Positions 35,663-44,510 of a stretch of 64,000 nt of DNA are shown one piece after another. Position 1 is the stretch's first letter, and each line of letters begins with the position of its first letter. A program made the translations under genes and the position numbers. The stretch covers positions 558,001-622,000 of the forward strand of contig NZ_CP113910.1 in the NCBI RefSeq assembly GCF_024701375.2, written 5' to 3'. The notes under the pieces were generated by a model that was not told where the DNA came from, did no database searches, and saw only the letters and a list, made by a program, of their open reading frames with translations. Source of the DNA: Streptomyces sp. KMM 9044 (lineage in GTDB: Bacteria > Actinomycetota > Actinomycetes > Streptomycetales > Streptomycetaceae).

Positions 35663-36701
35663 AGTCGGCGTAGACGTCCTTGATCTGTTCGGTCTTCAGG
35701 TCGAGATGTTCGAGAATCGTGTAGCGGCCGGGACGGGTCTCGGGGGCGAATTCGACGACTTTGACGAACTCCTCCGCCGTGAAGCCGATCTCCTGGGGCA
35801 GCACCGGCAGTCCGTGCCGGCGCAGTACTCCGGCCATGTACGCCGACTCGTCGTGCGCGCCGCGCAGGTACATGGCGAAGGCCGCGCCCAGGCCGCACTG
35901 CTCTCCGTGGGCGGCGGCCCGCTTGGGGTAGAGCAGGTCGAAGGCGTGGTTGATCTCGTGGCAGGCCCCGGAGGACGGCCGCGAGTCACCGGACACCGAC
36001 ATGGCGATGCCGCTGAGGACCAGTGCCTCGGCGAGCACCTGGAGGAAGTCGTTGCCGCCGATGCCTCCGGGATGGCGCAGCACGGATTCGCCGGCCTGCC
36101 GGGCCATGGCGGCGGCGAGCCCGTCGATCCGCTCACCCTTGATCCGGTTGGCCAGCTCCCAGTCCGCGACGGCGGAGACGTTGGAGACGGCGTCGCCGAT
36201 TCCGGCGCGTACGAAGCGCACCGGGGCGTCCCGGATGATGTCGAGGTCGATGACGACCGCGATCGGGGTCGGCACGCCGTAGGAGCCGCGGCCCGCGTCG
36301 TTGTCGAGGGTGGCGACGGGCGAGCACAGGCCGTCGTGCGCGAGGTTCGTCGGTACGGCCACCAGAGGAAGGCCGACACGTGCCGCGGCGAACTTGGCGC
36401 AGTCGATGATCTTGCCGCCGCCGAGTCCGACGATCGCGTCGTAGTGGCCGGTCTTTATGGCGCCGGCCAGCCGGACCGCGTCGTCGAGGGTGCCGCCGCC
36501 GACCTCGTACCAGGTGGCGCCGGGCAGTGACGGGGAGAGCCGCTCGCGCAGCCCGGCGCCGGAGCCGCCGCTGACGGCGACGGCGAGGCGCCCCGACTGG
36601 GCGATGCGCTCGTCGGCGAGGACCCCGGCCAGGTCGTCGAGGGCACCGGGGCGGATGTCGACGACGAGCGGGGAGGGGATGAGCCGGGTCAGTACTGGCA
36701 T
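35640..36701 (-). CDS. Iron-containing alcohol dehydrogenase, sn-glycerol-1-phosphate dehydrogenase-like
   Basis: A 353-residue protein of the AraM/EgsA branch. NAD(P) binding is shown by IVGLGGGKIIDCAKFAA and PTNLAHDGLCSPVA, and the metal ligands by SGACHEINHAFD and AAHGEQCGLG. Family enzymes reduce dihydroxyacetone phosphate to sn-glycerol-1-phosphate, the unusual stereoisomer typical of archaeal lipids and of some bacterial products. Its neighbours (a cytidylyltransferase and two CDP-alcohol transferases) fit use of a phosphorylated polyol. The exact substrate cannot be fixed from sequence. Confidence 0.88.
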   Translation of the reverse strand: MPVLTRLIPSPLVVDIRPGALDDLAGVLADERIAQSGRLAVAVSGGSGAGLRERLSPSLPGATWYEVGGGTLDDAVRLAGAIKTGHYDAIVGLGGGKIIDCAKFAAARVGLPLVAVPTNLAHDGLCSPVATLDNDAGRGSYGVPTPIAVVIDLDIIRDAPVRFVRAGIGDAVSNVSAVADWELANRIKGERIDGLAAAMARQAGESVLRHPGGIGGNDFLQVLAEALVLSGIAMSVSGDSRPSSGACHEINHAFDLLYPKRAAAHGEQCGLGAAFAMYLRGAHDESAYMAGVLRRHGLPVLPQEIGFTAEEFVKVVEFAPETRPGRYTILEHLDLKTEQIKDVYADYVKAIGS

Positions 36702-37441
36702 GCGATCTCCCGTCCACGGGCGAGATCGTCGTGGTTGTCGATCTCCACCCAGTCGACGTCACCGATCGGCGCCACGTCGATCCGGAAGCCGCGGTTCACC
36801 AGTTCCTGGTAGCCGTGCTCGTAGAACTGCTGGGGGTCGGTCTCCCACACGGCCTTCAGCGCGTCGGCCAGCGCGGGGGCGGCGTCGCCCTCGATGAGGG
36901 TGACGCCGATGTACTCGCCGGTGGCCTCGGCGGGGTCCATCAGCTTGGTGATCGTCGTCATGCCCTTGCCGGGGTCGACGACGACCTTCATCTCCTCGTC
37001 CGCGAGGGACTTCACGGTGTCGAGGGCGAGGATGATCCTCTTGCCGTCGCCGCGGGCGGCGAGCAGCGTGTTCTCGACGGAGACCGGGTGCACGGTGTCG
37101 CCGTTGGCGAGGATCACGCCGTCCTTGAGTGCGTCACGGCCGCACCACAGGGAGTAGGCGTTGTTCCACTCCTCGGCCTTGTCGTTGTCGATGAGGGTGA
37201 GCTTGAGCCCGTACTTCTGCTCCAGGGCCGCCTGGCGCTCGTACACGGCCTCCTTGCGGTAGCCGACGATGACGGCGGCCTCGGTCAGGCCGATCTCGGC
37301 GAAATTGCCGAGGGTGAGGTCCAGGACCGTCGGTTCGCCCTCTATACCCGCGGGCCCCACCGGCACCAGCGCCTTGGGCAGGGTGTCGGTGTGGGGGCGC
37401 AGACGCCGTCCGGCGCCGGCCGCCAGCACGAGGCCGATCAT
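36689..37441 (-). CDS. Nucleotidyltransferase (phosphocholine/polyol-phosphate cytidylyltransferase-like)
   Basis: A 250-residue NTP-transferase with the signature LAAGAGRRLRP followed by PKALVPVG, and the metal site GVILANGDTV. The family ranges from LicC-type cytidylyltransferases to inositol-phosphate cytidylyltransferases. In this setting it most likely makes the CDP-activated alcohol used by the flanking transferases. It overlaps the dehydrogenase gene by 13 bases, and its ATG 37441 overlaps the preceding gene stop as ATGA. Confidence 0.88.
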   Translation of the reverse strand: MIGLVLAAGAGRRLRPHTDTLPKALVPVGPAGIEGEPTVLDLTLGNFAEIGLTEAAVIVGYRKEAVYERQAALEQKYGLKLTLIDNDKAEEWNNAYSLWCGRDALKDGVILANGDTVHPVSVENTLLAARGDGKRIILALDTVKSLADEEMKVVVDPGKGMTTITKLMDPAEATGEYIGVTLIEGDAAPALADALKAVWETDPQQFYEHGYQELVNRGFRIDVAPIGDVDWVEIDNHDDLARGREIACQY

Positions 37442-39327
37442 GCGGGTTCTCCTTCATCGTGTACGGCGGGTGCGCCGCCCCGGTGGGCGGCCACCCAGAA
37501 GCGGATGCTCTCGAAGAGCACCAGCAGGGCCACGGCCACGGCGATCACCGTGAGCGCGACGGCGAACTGCGAGGCGGTGAGCAGGGCGGCCAGGACGACG
37601 ACCGCCAGGGTGCGTCCTTCGTGCCCTCCGATCGCCCGCACCAGCCAGGGCGGGGGCGCGTCCGCGTCGCCGCGGATGCGGTAGACCGTGTCGTAGTGAT
37701 GGTAGGCGACGGCGGCCACCAGGCCGTAGGCCGCCGGAAGCACTCCGTTCGCCTCGGCGCCCGCCGCCAGTGCCAGGACGGTGCCGTACTCGGCGGCGCG
37801 CAGGAACGGCGGGACCAGCCAGTCGAGAGGGCCCTTGAGGGGGCGGGCGACGGCCAGGGCGGAGGTCAGGACGTACAGGAGGGCGGCGAGGACGGGCCAC
37901 GGTCCGCCGAAGCCGGTCAGCGCGGCCGTGGCGGTGACGGCGGCGGCGCCGAGCAGGGCGACGGCAGGGGCGGTGAAGCCGGGCAGGCGCCGCGCGAGGG
38001 CCTTCAGCGCCTGGGCGAGGCGTTCGGCGAGCGGCCCGGTGTCGGTGAGGTCCGCGAGGGCGCGCGCGGCGCGGTCGGTCCTGCGAGCCTTGCGGGTCAG
38101 GGCGCGCAGGACGCGGCCGGCCGTGGTGTACGTCGCCGCGAAGGCGCAGCCGATCAGCAGGGCGTAGAAGGTGATACGGGGGGTCGTGAGGGCCGTGAGG
38201 ACCGCGATCATCGCCCAGCGCTCGCCGATCGGGAGGACGATCATGCGGCGTACCCAGACCGTCCAGCCGACGCTGTCGAGTCTGTCGGAGAGGGCGGCGG
38301 TGGGGCTGGTGTTGGCGGTGGCGGCCGTACTGTCCGCGTTCGCCTCGTTGAAGGAGAAGTCCACGACGTGCCGGCAGGTCTGCAGGACCATCGCGCCGAG
38401 GGCGAGGGCCCATACGTCGTCGCCGCCGCGGGCCGCGCCGAGGGCGAGGCCCGCGTAGTAGGCGTACTCCTTGGCGCGGTCGAAGGTGGCGTCGAGCCAG
38501 GCGCCGAGGGTGGAGTACTGCAGGGAGTAGCGGGCGAGCTGGCCGTCCGTGCAGTCCAGCACGAAGGAGGCGAGGAGCAGGACACCGGCGGCGACGAAGC
38601 CCGGGCGGGTGCCGGTGGCTGCGCAGGCGGCCGCTATGAGCGCGGTGATCAGGGAGGCGGTGGTGACCTGGTTGGGGGTCAGGCCGCGCCGGGCGCACCA
38701 GCGGGCGATGTAGCGGGAGTACGGGCTGATGCAGTAGGTGGTGAAGAACCCGTCACGGGCCTTGACCGCCGACTTCAGCCGGACGGCCTCGCCGTCGACG
38801 GCGTCGGCGGCCTGCCGGGCCTCGTTGCGGGCCTGCGGGCTGTCGGGGACGGTGGCGACGAGGCTGCCGAGGTCGGGGCGGTGCGGATCGCTGCCGTCGG
38901 CGCTCAGGGCGGTGACGATGCGGTCGGCGAGGGTACCGGTGGGAGTGGTTCCGGCGGGCGCCGGGGTCCCGCCGGCCGCGGGCTCACCGGACGCGGGCCC
39001 CTGGGCGGCAGCGGATCCGGAGACCGCGGTGTTCTCGCGGGCCATCGCGCGGGCCAGGGCCTGGCGGGCGGCCGGCCGGGCGGTGACGGCCCCGGGGATC
39101 GCGGCGAGCGGGAAGCGGGGGTCGGTGAGGCCGAGACGCAGCGCGTGTTCATGGCCCACGAACCGGGCGTCGACGACGGCGACCCGCTGACCGGCGGGCA
39201 CCTCGGCGAGCAGGGCCTCGGCCGCCGCGGTGTCGGACGCGATCCGCACGTCGAAGCCGAGGGAACGCAGGTCCGCCTCGAGCGACGAACCCGGAACCGG
39301 CTGGCCGGTGAGGATGGCGGTCGACAA
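37438..39327 (-). CDS. CDP-alcohol phosphatidyltransferase fused to DUF5941 region
   Basis: A 629-residue, largely membrane protein. Residues 1-190 form a soluble domain (LSTAILTGQPVPGSSLEADL onward), resembling a degenerate nucleotidyltransferase-like region. The next part is a CDP-alcohol transferase with a complete motif, DCTDGQLARYSLQYSTLGAW then LDATFD. Further membrane helices make up the C-terminal half (DUF5941-type). I chose TTG 39327 because conserved-looking sequence starts there and GGGAGTGAG lies just upstream. It is the first gene of the seven-gene export operon. Confidence 0.82.
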   Translation of the reverse strand: MSTAILTGQPVPGSSLEADLRSLGFDVRIASDTAAAEALLAEVPAGQRVAVVDARFVGHEHALRLGLTDPRFPLAAIPGAVTARPAARQALARAMARENTAVSGSAAAQGPASGEPAAGGTPAPAGTTPTGTLADRIVTALSADGSDPHRPDLGSLVATVPDSPQARNEARQAADAVDGEAVRLKSAVKARDGFFTTYCISPYSRYIARWCARRGLTPNQVTTASLITALIAAACAATGTRPGFVAAGVLLLASFVLDCTDGQLARYSLQYSTLGAWLDATFDRAKEYAYYAGLALGAARGGDDVWALALGAMVLQTCRHVVDFSFNEANADSTAATANTSPTAALSDRLDSVGWTVWVRRMIVLPIGERWAMIAVLTALTTPRITFYALLIGCAFAATYTTAGRVLRALTRKARRTDRAARALADLTDTGPLAERLAQALKALARRLPGFTAPAVALLGAAAVTATAALTGFGGPWPVLAALLYVLTSALAVARPLKGPLDWLVPPFLRAAEYGTVLALAAGAEANGVLPAAYGLVAAVAYHHYDTVYRIRGDADAPPPWLVRAIGGHEGRTLAVVVLAALLTASQFAVALTVIAVAVALLVLFESIRFWVAAHRGGAPAVHDEGEPA

Positions 39328-40121
39328 CCGAATCTCACTCCCTGGATGCCGACGCGTCCACGCCGGTCGTGTACATGGTGGGGGCGGCCGTACGGGGCCC
39401 CGGGCGGCATGTCGGCTGAGGTTAGCGGATGTTCCTGAGCCCGCGTTCACCGCCCGTTCGGCGGTTGGATCGCTGTGGTTTCACCTGCATCCCTGCCGCG
39501 ATCATCATCGGGGATAGCGGGGCCGGCCCACAAACCGCGCACTCAGAAGGGGCATGGAGGCGAATACAGGGCATTGCCCCGGCGTCACCCACTCGGTGCC
39601 GGGTGGGTGACGCCGGCTTGAGGACGAGTGCCGCAAGTCGCGTGCGAGGCAGGCCACGGCCGCTGCCGGGGGGCGGGTTGTCAGCCTCTGACCAGCGCGA
39701 TGTCGGCCGGTGAGGTCCGCGGGCAGCCCGGTGAAGTCCTGGGGGGCCGGGCCCTCACCGTGTCACCGGGGAGGGCGAGGGCCCTCCCGCTCCTGCGCCG
39801 GGCGCCGCGACGGCGGGGACTCCGCGCTCCGCGGGCCGCACACGGCAGAGCCGGTGTGGATCTCGTCACGGAGACCACGCCCTGCCCCCCGGCACATGCG
39901 CACGGTGAGAACGGCCCCGCACCGAGCGGCACCCGCGCCTTCGGCTCGCCGACGGCGTCGGCCGAGTCGCCCAGGCGGCGTGCTCTCCCCCTGGGCACGT
40001 CTGAGCTGCGTACTGTTTCCGCAGGTCAGAGCACATGACAACGGTGTTCAGTGCCGCGTTGCCGGATACCCCCGGCCCGTAGTTCACTGTGAGCCGGACG
40101 AGTCAGGGAAGGGCGGTTTCC
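39328..40121. other. Long divergent intergenic region
   Basis: No gene is supported in these 790 bases; open frames on both strands lack ribosome sites and recognisable domains. The stretch holds an inverted repeat (39579-39616) and must contain promoters for the leftward export operon and the rightward CDF gene. Confidence 0.5.
39579..39616. repeat. 13-bp inverted repeat, possible hairpin
   Basis: CCGGCGTCACCCA (39579-39591) and TGGGTGACGCCGG (39604-39616) are exact reverse complements around a 12-base loop. It stands alone in the divergent region about 250 bases upstream of the export operon and 500 bases before the CDF gene. A regulator site or a transcript end is possible. Confidence 0.6.
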
Positions 40122-41054
40122 ATGGGGGCTGGGCACGATCACGGGCACGGCGCGTCCGCCGGCGGTACGGCGAGCGCGGCGTACCGCGGCAGGCTGCGGG
40201 CGGCGCTGGCGATCACGCTCGCTGTCATGGTCGTCGAGATCATCGGCGGTGCGCTGGCCGGCTCGCTCGCCCTGGTCGCCGACGCGGCTCACATGGCGAC
40301 GGACGCGCTGGGGCTCGGCATGGCGCTGCTGGCGATCCATTTCGCGAACCGCCCGCCGAGCGAGCGCCGCACCTTCGGTTACGCCCGTGCGGAGATACTC
40401 GCCGCGCTCGCGAACTGTCTGCTGCTGCTCGGGGTGGGCGGCTACGTGCTGTACGAGGCGGTCCAGCGGTTCATCACACCGGCCGGCACCGAAGGCGGAC
40501 TGACGCTGGTCTTCGGCGCGATCGGTCTGGTCGCCAACATGGTGTCGCTGACGCTGCTGATGAGCGGGCAGAAGGAGAGCCTGAACGTGCGCGGGGCGTT
40601 CCTGGAGGTGGCCGCCGACACGCTGGGCTCGGTGGCGGTGATCGTCTCGGCACTGGTCGTCGTGGCGACCGGCTGGATGGCCGCCGACCCGATCGCCTCC
40701 CTCGTGATCGCCGCGCTGATCGTGCCCCGCACCTTCAAGCTGTTGCGCGAGACCCTGGACGTCCTGCTGGAGGCGGCACCCAAGGGCGTGGACATGACAC
40801 AGGTCCGGGCGCACATCCTGGGCACGCAAGGCGTCGAGGACGTGCACGATCTGCACGCCTGGACCATCACCTCGGGCATGCCGGTGCTGTCCGCGCACGT
40901 GGTCGTCAGCTCCGAGGTGCTCAGCACCATCGGACACGAGAAGATGCTGCACGAACTGCAGAGCTGTCTGGGCGACCACTTCGACGTGGAGCACTGCACC
41001 TTCCAGCTGGAACCGCGGGGTCACGCGGAGCATGAGGCGCGGCTCTGCCACTGA
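40122..41054 (+). CDS. Cation diffusion facilitator (CzcD-type) metal exporter
   Basis: A 310-residue CDF protein. The N-terminus is His rich (GAGHDHGHG), six membrane helices follow, and the cytoplasmic C-terminal domain has VEDVHDLHAWTITSG. The helix-2 metal site is AHMATDALG (HX3D). The helix-5 site reads LEVAADTLGS (EX3D), where Zn-selective members usually have His. It exports divalent metal against protons. ATG 40122 follows GGGAAGGGCGG; an upstream ATG at 40089 is less likely. Confidence 0.92.
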   Translation: MGAGHDHGHGASAGGTASAAYRGRLRAALAITLAVMVVEIIGGALAGSLALVADAAHMATDALGLGMALLAIHFANRPPSERRTFGYARAEILAALANCLLLLGVGGYVLYEAVQRFITPAGTEGGLTLVFGAIGLVANMVSLTLLMSGQKESLNVRGAFLEVAADTLGSVAVIVSALVVVATGWMAADPIASLVIAALIVPRTFKLLRETLDVLLEAAPKGVDMTQVRAHILGTQGVEDVHDLHAWTITSGMPVLSAHVVVSSEVLSTIGHEKMLHELQSCLGDHFDVEHCTFQLEPRGHAEHEARLCH

Positions 41055-41407
41055 GAAGGCACCGGGCCGTGAGTGCCGTCCCGGCGCCGTGAGGGCGACG
41101 TGGCGACGGCGGGATGCGGGGTACGGCCGAGGGGGAGGATTCGCTGGGGCGTGAGCGTGGTCCTCATGCGCCGGGGAAAGCATCCTTCCGCCCCCCTGCC
41201 TGCGCCCTTTCGTTCATGACACCCCGCCTCTCACGGTTCTCCCGCCGCCGGTCCGGGCAGGTCGTCCACGGGGCCCCTCTTCCGGCGTCCGGCCCGCGCC
41301 GGCCACGGGCCGGACCGTCCGCGGGACATGCGGGCGGGGCGGGGAGCGCCGTGGGTGCCGGATTCGTGCGGCAGACTTGGGGCGCGAAGACCGAGTGAAG
41401 GATGGGT
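41055..41407. other. Intergenic region before idi
   Basis: I see no gene, repeat or RNA structure that can be supported in this 350-base stretch between the CDF gene and idi. Both flanking genes run rightward; the region presumably holds the idi promoter. Confidence 0.4.
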
Positions 41408-42001
41408 ATGCCGATCACACCTGCCACCGCGACGCACAGCCCGTCGGGCCCTGCCGCCGAGGCGATTCTGCTGGAGCTGGTCGACGAAGACGGCGTGACG
41501 GTCGGTACCGCGGAGAAGCTGGCCGCCCATCAGCCCCCGGGGCAGTTGCACCGGGCGTTCTCGGTGTTCCTGTTCGACGAGCGGGGGCGGCTGCTGATCC
41601 AGCGACGGGCGCTGGGCAAGTACCACTCCCCCGGCGTGTGGTCGAACACGTGCTGCGGGCACCCCTACCCCGGTGAGGCGCCGTTCGCGGCGGCGGCCCG
41701 GCGGACCTTCGAGGAGTTGGGGCTGTCGCCGTCGCTGCTCGCCGAGGCGGGCACGGTGCGCTACAACCACCCGGACCCGGCCTCGGGTCTGGTCGAGCAG
41801 GAGTACAACCACCTGTTCGTCGGCATGGTGCAGGCGCCGCTGCGGGCGGATCCCGCAGAGGTGGCGTCCACGGCGTTCGTGACCCCGGACGAGCTGGCCC
41901 GGCGGCACGCCGAGGACACCTTCTCGGCGTGGTTCATGACCGTGCTGGACGCGGCGCGGCCGGCGGTCCGGGAGCTGACCGGACCGTCGGCGGGCTGGTG
42001 A
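41408..42001 (+). CDS. idi: Isopentenyl-diphosphate delta-isomerase, type I
   Basis: A 197-residue Nudix-fold isomerase. The catalytic Cys is in WSNTCCGHPYPGE, and the metal and acid residues lie in RRTFEELGL and LVEQEYNHLFVG. It interconverts IPP and DMAPP, feeding the nearby hopanoid pathway and other isoprenoids. I chose the second ATG (41408), which has GAAGG at the right distance; ATG 41402 sits directly on that site. Confidence 0.95.
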   Translation: MPITPATATHSPSGPAAEAILLELVDEDGVTVGTAEKLAAHQPPGQLHRAFSVFLFDERGRLLIQRRALGKYHSPGVWSNTCCGHPYPGEAPFAAAARRTFEELGLSPSLLAEAGTVRYNHPDPASGLVEQEYNHLFVGMVQAPLRADPAEVASTAFVTPDELARRHAEDTFSAWFMTVLDAARPAVRELTGPSAGW

Positions 42002-42091
42002 CCGTGCGCGGGGCCGGTCGCGGACCTGCGTGCGTGTCGGGCAGGCCGGGCTCGGGCGTCGGGCCTGCCCGGGCCGGCGCGGTTCGGGCCG

Positions 42092-42607
42092 TCAGCCCTG
42101 CGCGGGCTTGAGCGGCACGGCGGCCCAGATCACCTTGCCGCCGCTCGCGGTGTGCTCGACGTCGCACATGCCGTTCGCCTCGCGGGTGATCTCGCGCACC
42201 AGGAGCAGTCCGCGGCCGCCGGTGCGGCCGTGGTCGGCCTCCAGAGCGGTCGGGCGGTAGGGGTGGTTGTCCTCCACGGACACCCGGACCCACTCGGCTC
42301 CGACGGCGACCTCGACGGCGAGCATCGGGGAGAGCAGGGCCGCGTGCCGTACGGCGTTGGTGACCAGTTCCGACACGATCAGCAGCAGTCCCTGCACCAC
42401 CTCGTCGGCGACCGGCACCCCCTGGCGCAGCAGCAGCTCCCGTACGGCGTGGCGCGCCTGCGGGACCGAGGCGTCGACGGCGGGGGCGGTGAACCGCCAG
42501 ACGCCTTCGTAGGGCAGTGGCGCCGGTTGCGGGGGCGCGCTCTTCTCCTCGGCGGGTCTCTCCCCGCCCTGTGGGCGTGGGCCGGGCCCGCACCCCTGGT
42601 CGTCCAT
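42092..42607 (-). CDS. ATP-binding protein, RsbW-like anti-sigma/serine kinase
   Basis: A 171-residue HATPase_c protein. The N box is LIVSELVTNAVRHAAL, the G1-like box SVEDNHPYRPTALEADHGRT, and the G2-like end GGRGLLLVREITREA. Streptomyces has dozens of such proteins, several of which bind sigma factors or anti-anti-sigma factors. The partner is unknown and no sigma gene is adjacent. I chose ATG 42607 with GAGGGTGG upstream; ATG 42664 would add 19 residues and is also plausible. Confidence 0.85.
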   Translation of the reverse strand: MDDQGCGPGPRPQGGERPAEEKSAPPQPAPLPYEGVWRFTAPAVDASVPQARHAVRELLLRQGVPVADEVVQGLLLIVSELVTNAVRHAALLSPMLAVEVAVGAEWVRVSVEDNHPYRPTALEADHGRTGGRGLLLVREITREANGMCDVEHTASGGKVIWAAVPLKPAQG

Positions 42608-42781
42608 CGTCCGGTCGCCACCCTCACGCTCGATTGTCACCACACGTCGAGTGTTGGCAACCATGCGCGCCCCGCCGAAGTCCTGAACAGAAGTCAGCGG
42701 ATATCGAGCGCTTCTGGCCGTTGGCTTATGCCCCCGTCGCTTGCGGCACTGTTTCTGTTCGCTCCGTGCCTCGTCGGCGAA

Positions 42782-43405
42782 CTATTCGGGTTGTACGGGT
42801 TTGGTGTGGGGCCCTGCGTCCTCCGGGCCCGTCAGCGGGTCGGCGACCATGCCCACGATCCTGCGCCCGCCGTAGCCGGTGGCGATCAGCCCGAGCCCGT
42901 CGAAGAGCAGGGTGAGCGAGAGGAAGGTGCCGATCACGTACTGACTGCTGCCCGGCCAGGTGGCCAGGACCAGGATGCCGAGGAGGAGGCCGAGGACGCC
43001 CTGCAGGAGCGTCACGCCGAACTGCGGCCCGCGGACCACCATGCTCCCCACCAGGCGGAACAGTCCGCCGGTGAGGAACAGCAGCGCGGCGAACATGGTC
43101 AGCGCCTCGGCCGCCGCCTCCGGTGTACGCAGGACCACCACGCCGGCCGCGATGTTCAGCGCCGCGACGATCACGGCGAGCCAGAAGAAGCTGGTGTGCC
43201 GGGCCTGGACCGCGTGCAGCAGCGAAACCGCACCACCGATCAGCAGCAGCCAGCCGAACAGCACCATCGTCGTCAGAGTCGCGACGCCGGTGTAGACGAG
43301 ACCGAAGAGGCCGGCGACGACCAGGATCACGCCGAGCGCGGCGAGCCGGCCGAAGCCGCGCTTCAGCTTGGCCGCCTCGCCACGCGGTGGGGTGGATTTG
43401 GCCAT
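42782..43405 (-). CDS. HdeD/DUF308 family membrane protein
   Basis: A 207-residue protein with six membrane helices in three similar pairs (RLAALGVILVVAGLFGLVYT, LVLFGWLLLIGGAVSLLHAV and others), the DUF308 layout of HdeD. HdeD is linked to acid resistance in E. coli; the role in actinobacteria is not known. ATG 43405 has GAGGAGG seven bases upstream. It is separated from the RsbW-like gene by 117 bases. Confidence 0.88.
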   Translation of the reverse strand: MAKSTPPRGEAAKLKRGFGRLAALGVILVVAGLFGLVYTGVATLTTMVLFGWLLLIGGAVSLLHAVQARHTSFFWLAVIVAALNIAAGVVVLRTPEAAAEALTMFAALLFLTGGLFRLVGSMVVRGPQFGVTLLQGVLGLLLGILVLATWPGSSQYVIGTFLSLTLLFDGLGLIATGYGGRRIVGMVADPLTGPEDAGPHTKPVQPE

Positions 43406-43518
43406 GACTGCCTCCTCGTTGTCCGTTATCTTCCCTTCTCCCCTGCCCCCGGTGTCGCGTAACGCCTCACATGCTCCTGCCGATCGGCGCTCCGACCGGG
43501 GCGGATAGCATCCGGCGC

Positions 43519-44274
43519 ATGGAGCCGCAGCTGTCACACAGCGTCACCGACTCGGTCGCCACGGTCGTCATTCGCCATCCGGCCAAGCGCAACGCCATGA
43601 CGACCGCGATGTGGCGCGCGCTGCCGCCGCTGCTCGACACACTGGCAAAGGACGCCGGGGTGCGGGCGCTGGTGCTCACCGGCGAGGGGGAAACCTTCTG
43701 CGCCGGGGCCGACATCTCCACGCTCAAGGGGTCGCCTCAGGAGGCACAGAGACTCGCCGTGGCGGCCGAGGAGGCGCTCGCCGTCTTCCCCAAGCCGACG
43801 CTCGCGGCGGTCCGGGGCCACTGCGTCGGCGGCGGGGCACAGTTGGCGGCGGCCTGCGATCTGCGGTTCGCGCAGGAGGGGGCGGTCTTCGGGGTGACCC
43901 CGGCCCGGCTCGGGATCGTCTACCCGGCCTCGTCCACCCGGCGGCTGGTGTCGCTGGTGGGGCCGGCCACCGCCAAGTACCTGCTGTTCTCCGGTGAGCT
44001 GATCGACACCGCGCGGGCGCTGTGTACGGGGCTGGTCGACGAGGTGCTGCCCGTGGACGGGCTGGACCGGCGGGCTGCGGAGTTCACCGCGATCCTGGCC
44101 TCGCGTTCGCAGCTGACGCAGGCGGCGGCGAAGGAGTTCGCGAACGGACGCACCGACCGGGCCCCCCACTGGAGCGGTCAGGCGCGCGACAACGGCGACA
44201 CGGCGGAGGGGGTCGCCGCCTTCCTCGAACGCAGGCCGCCCCGGTTCGGCTGGACCCCGCCGGGGCGCGGGTAG
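43519..44274 (+). CDS. Enoyl-CoA hydratase/isomerase family protein
   Basis: A 251-residue crotonase-fold enzyme with the oxyanion-hole segments FCAGADISTLKGS and RGHCVGGGAQLAAACDLRFA, then FGVTPARLGIVYP. The second catalytic Glu of hydratases is not obvious (the position after LGIVYP is Ala-Ser), so another acyl-CoA reaction is possible. I chose ATG 43519; ATG 43471 would add 16 residues without support. Confidence 0.88.
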   Translation: MEPQLSHSVTDSVATVVIRHPAKRNAMTTAMWRALPPLLDTLAKDAGVRALVLTGEGETFCAGADISTLKGSPQEAQRLAVAAEEALAVFPKPTLAAVRGHCVGGGAQLAAACDLRFAQEGAVFGVTPARLGIVYPASSTRRLVSLVGPATAKYLLFSGELIDTARALCTGLVDEVLPVDGLDRRAAEFTAILASRSQLTQAAAKEFANGRTDRAPHWSGQARDNGDTAEGVAAFLERRPPRFGWTPPGRG

Positions 44275-44381
44275 GGCACGGCGTACACGACGGACAGGCA
44301 TGTTGAAGCGTTGACGAGGTACCCGTGGATCACCGTCCGTTCCGGCCCGGGACGGACGGAGAACCGAAGGAGGAGATCGTT

Positions 44382-44510
44382 TTGCGTGCCATCGCGGATG
44401 TTCTGCGTCAGATCGGCGGCGCCGTCGCCACCGTCGTGACCCTGCCGTTCCGGGCACTGGCCCGGCTGTTCGGGGGTGCCTCGTCCGCGGGGCGGGGCCG
44501 GCGCGCCTGA
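44382..44510 (+). CDS. Small conserved protein, TTG start
   Basis: TTG 44382 follows a strong ribosome site (AAGGAGGAG, six bases away) and encodes 42 residues: LRAIADVLRQIGGAVATVVT then LPFRALARLFGGAS and a basic tail. The product is a single amphipathic or membrane-associated helix with a basic end. I recall similar small proteins in Streptomyces without assigned function. A GTG at 44325 with GAGG upstream would add 19 residues. Confidence 0.6.
   Translation: MRAIADVLRQIGGAVATVVTLPFRALARLFGGASSAGRGRRA

Noticed and set aside
33993-37441. Wall teichoic acid synthesis by a standard TagB/TagF pathway
   Set aside because: No CDP-glycerol glycerophosphotransferase or TagO/TagA homologue is present; only the exporter resembles TagGH.
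37459-39438. A 659-codon Gly/Val/Glu-rich plus-strand frame
   Set aside because: Shadow of the CDP-alcohol transferase gene; repetitive composition without domains.
39628-40038. Open frames in the divergent region before the CDF gene
   Set aside because: Arg/Pro/Ala-rich products, no ribosome site, no domain; considered non-coding.
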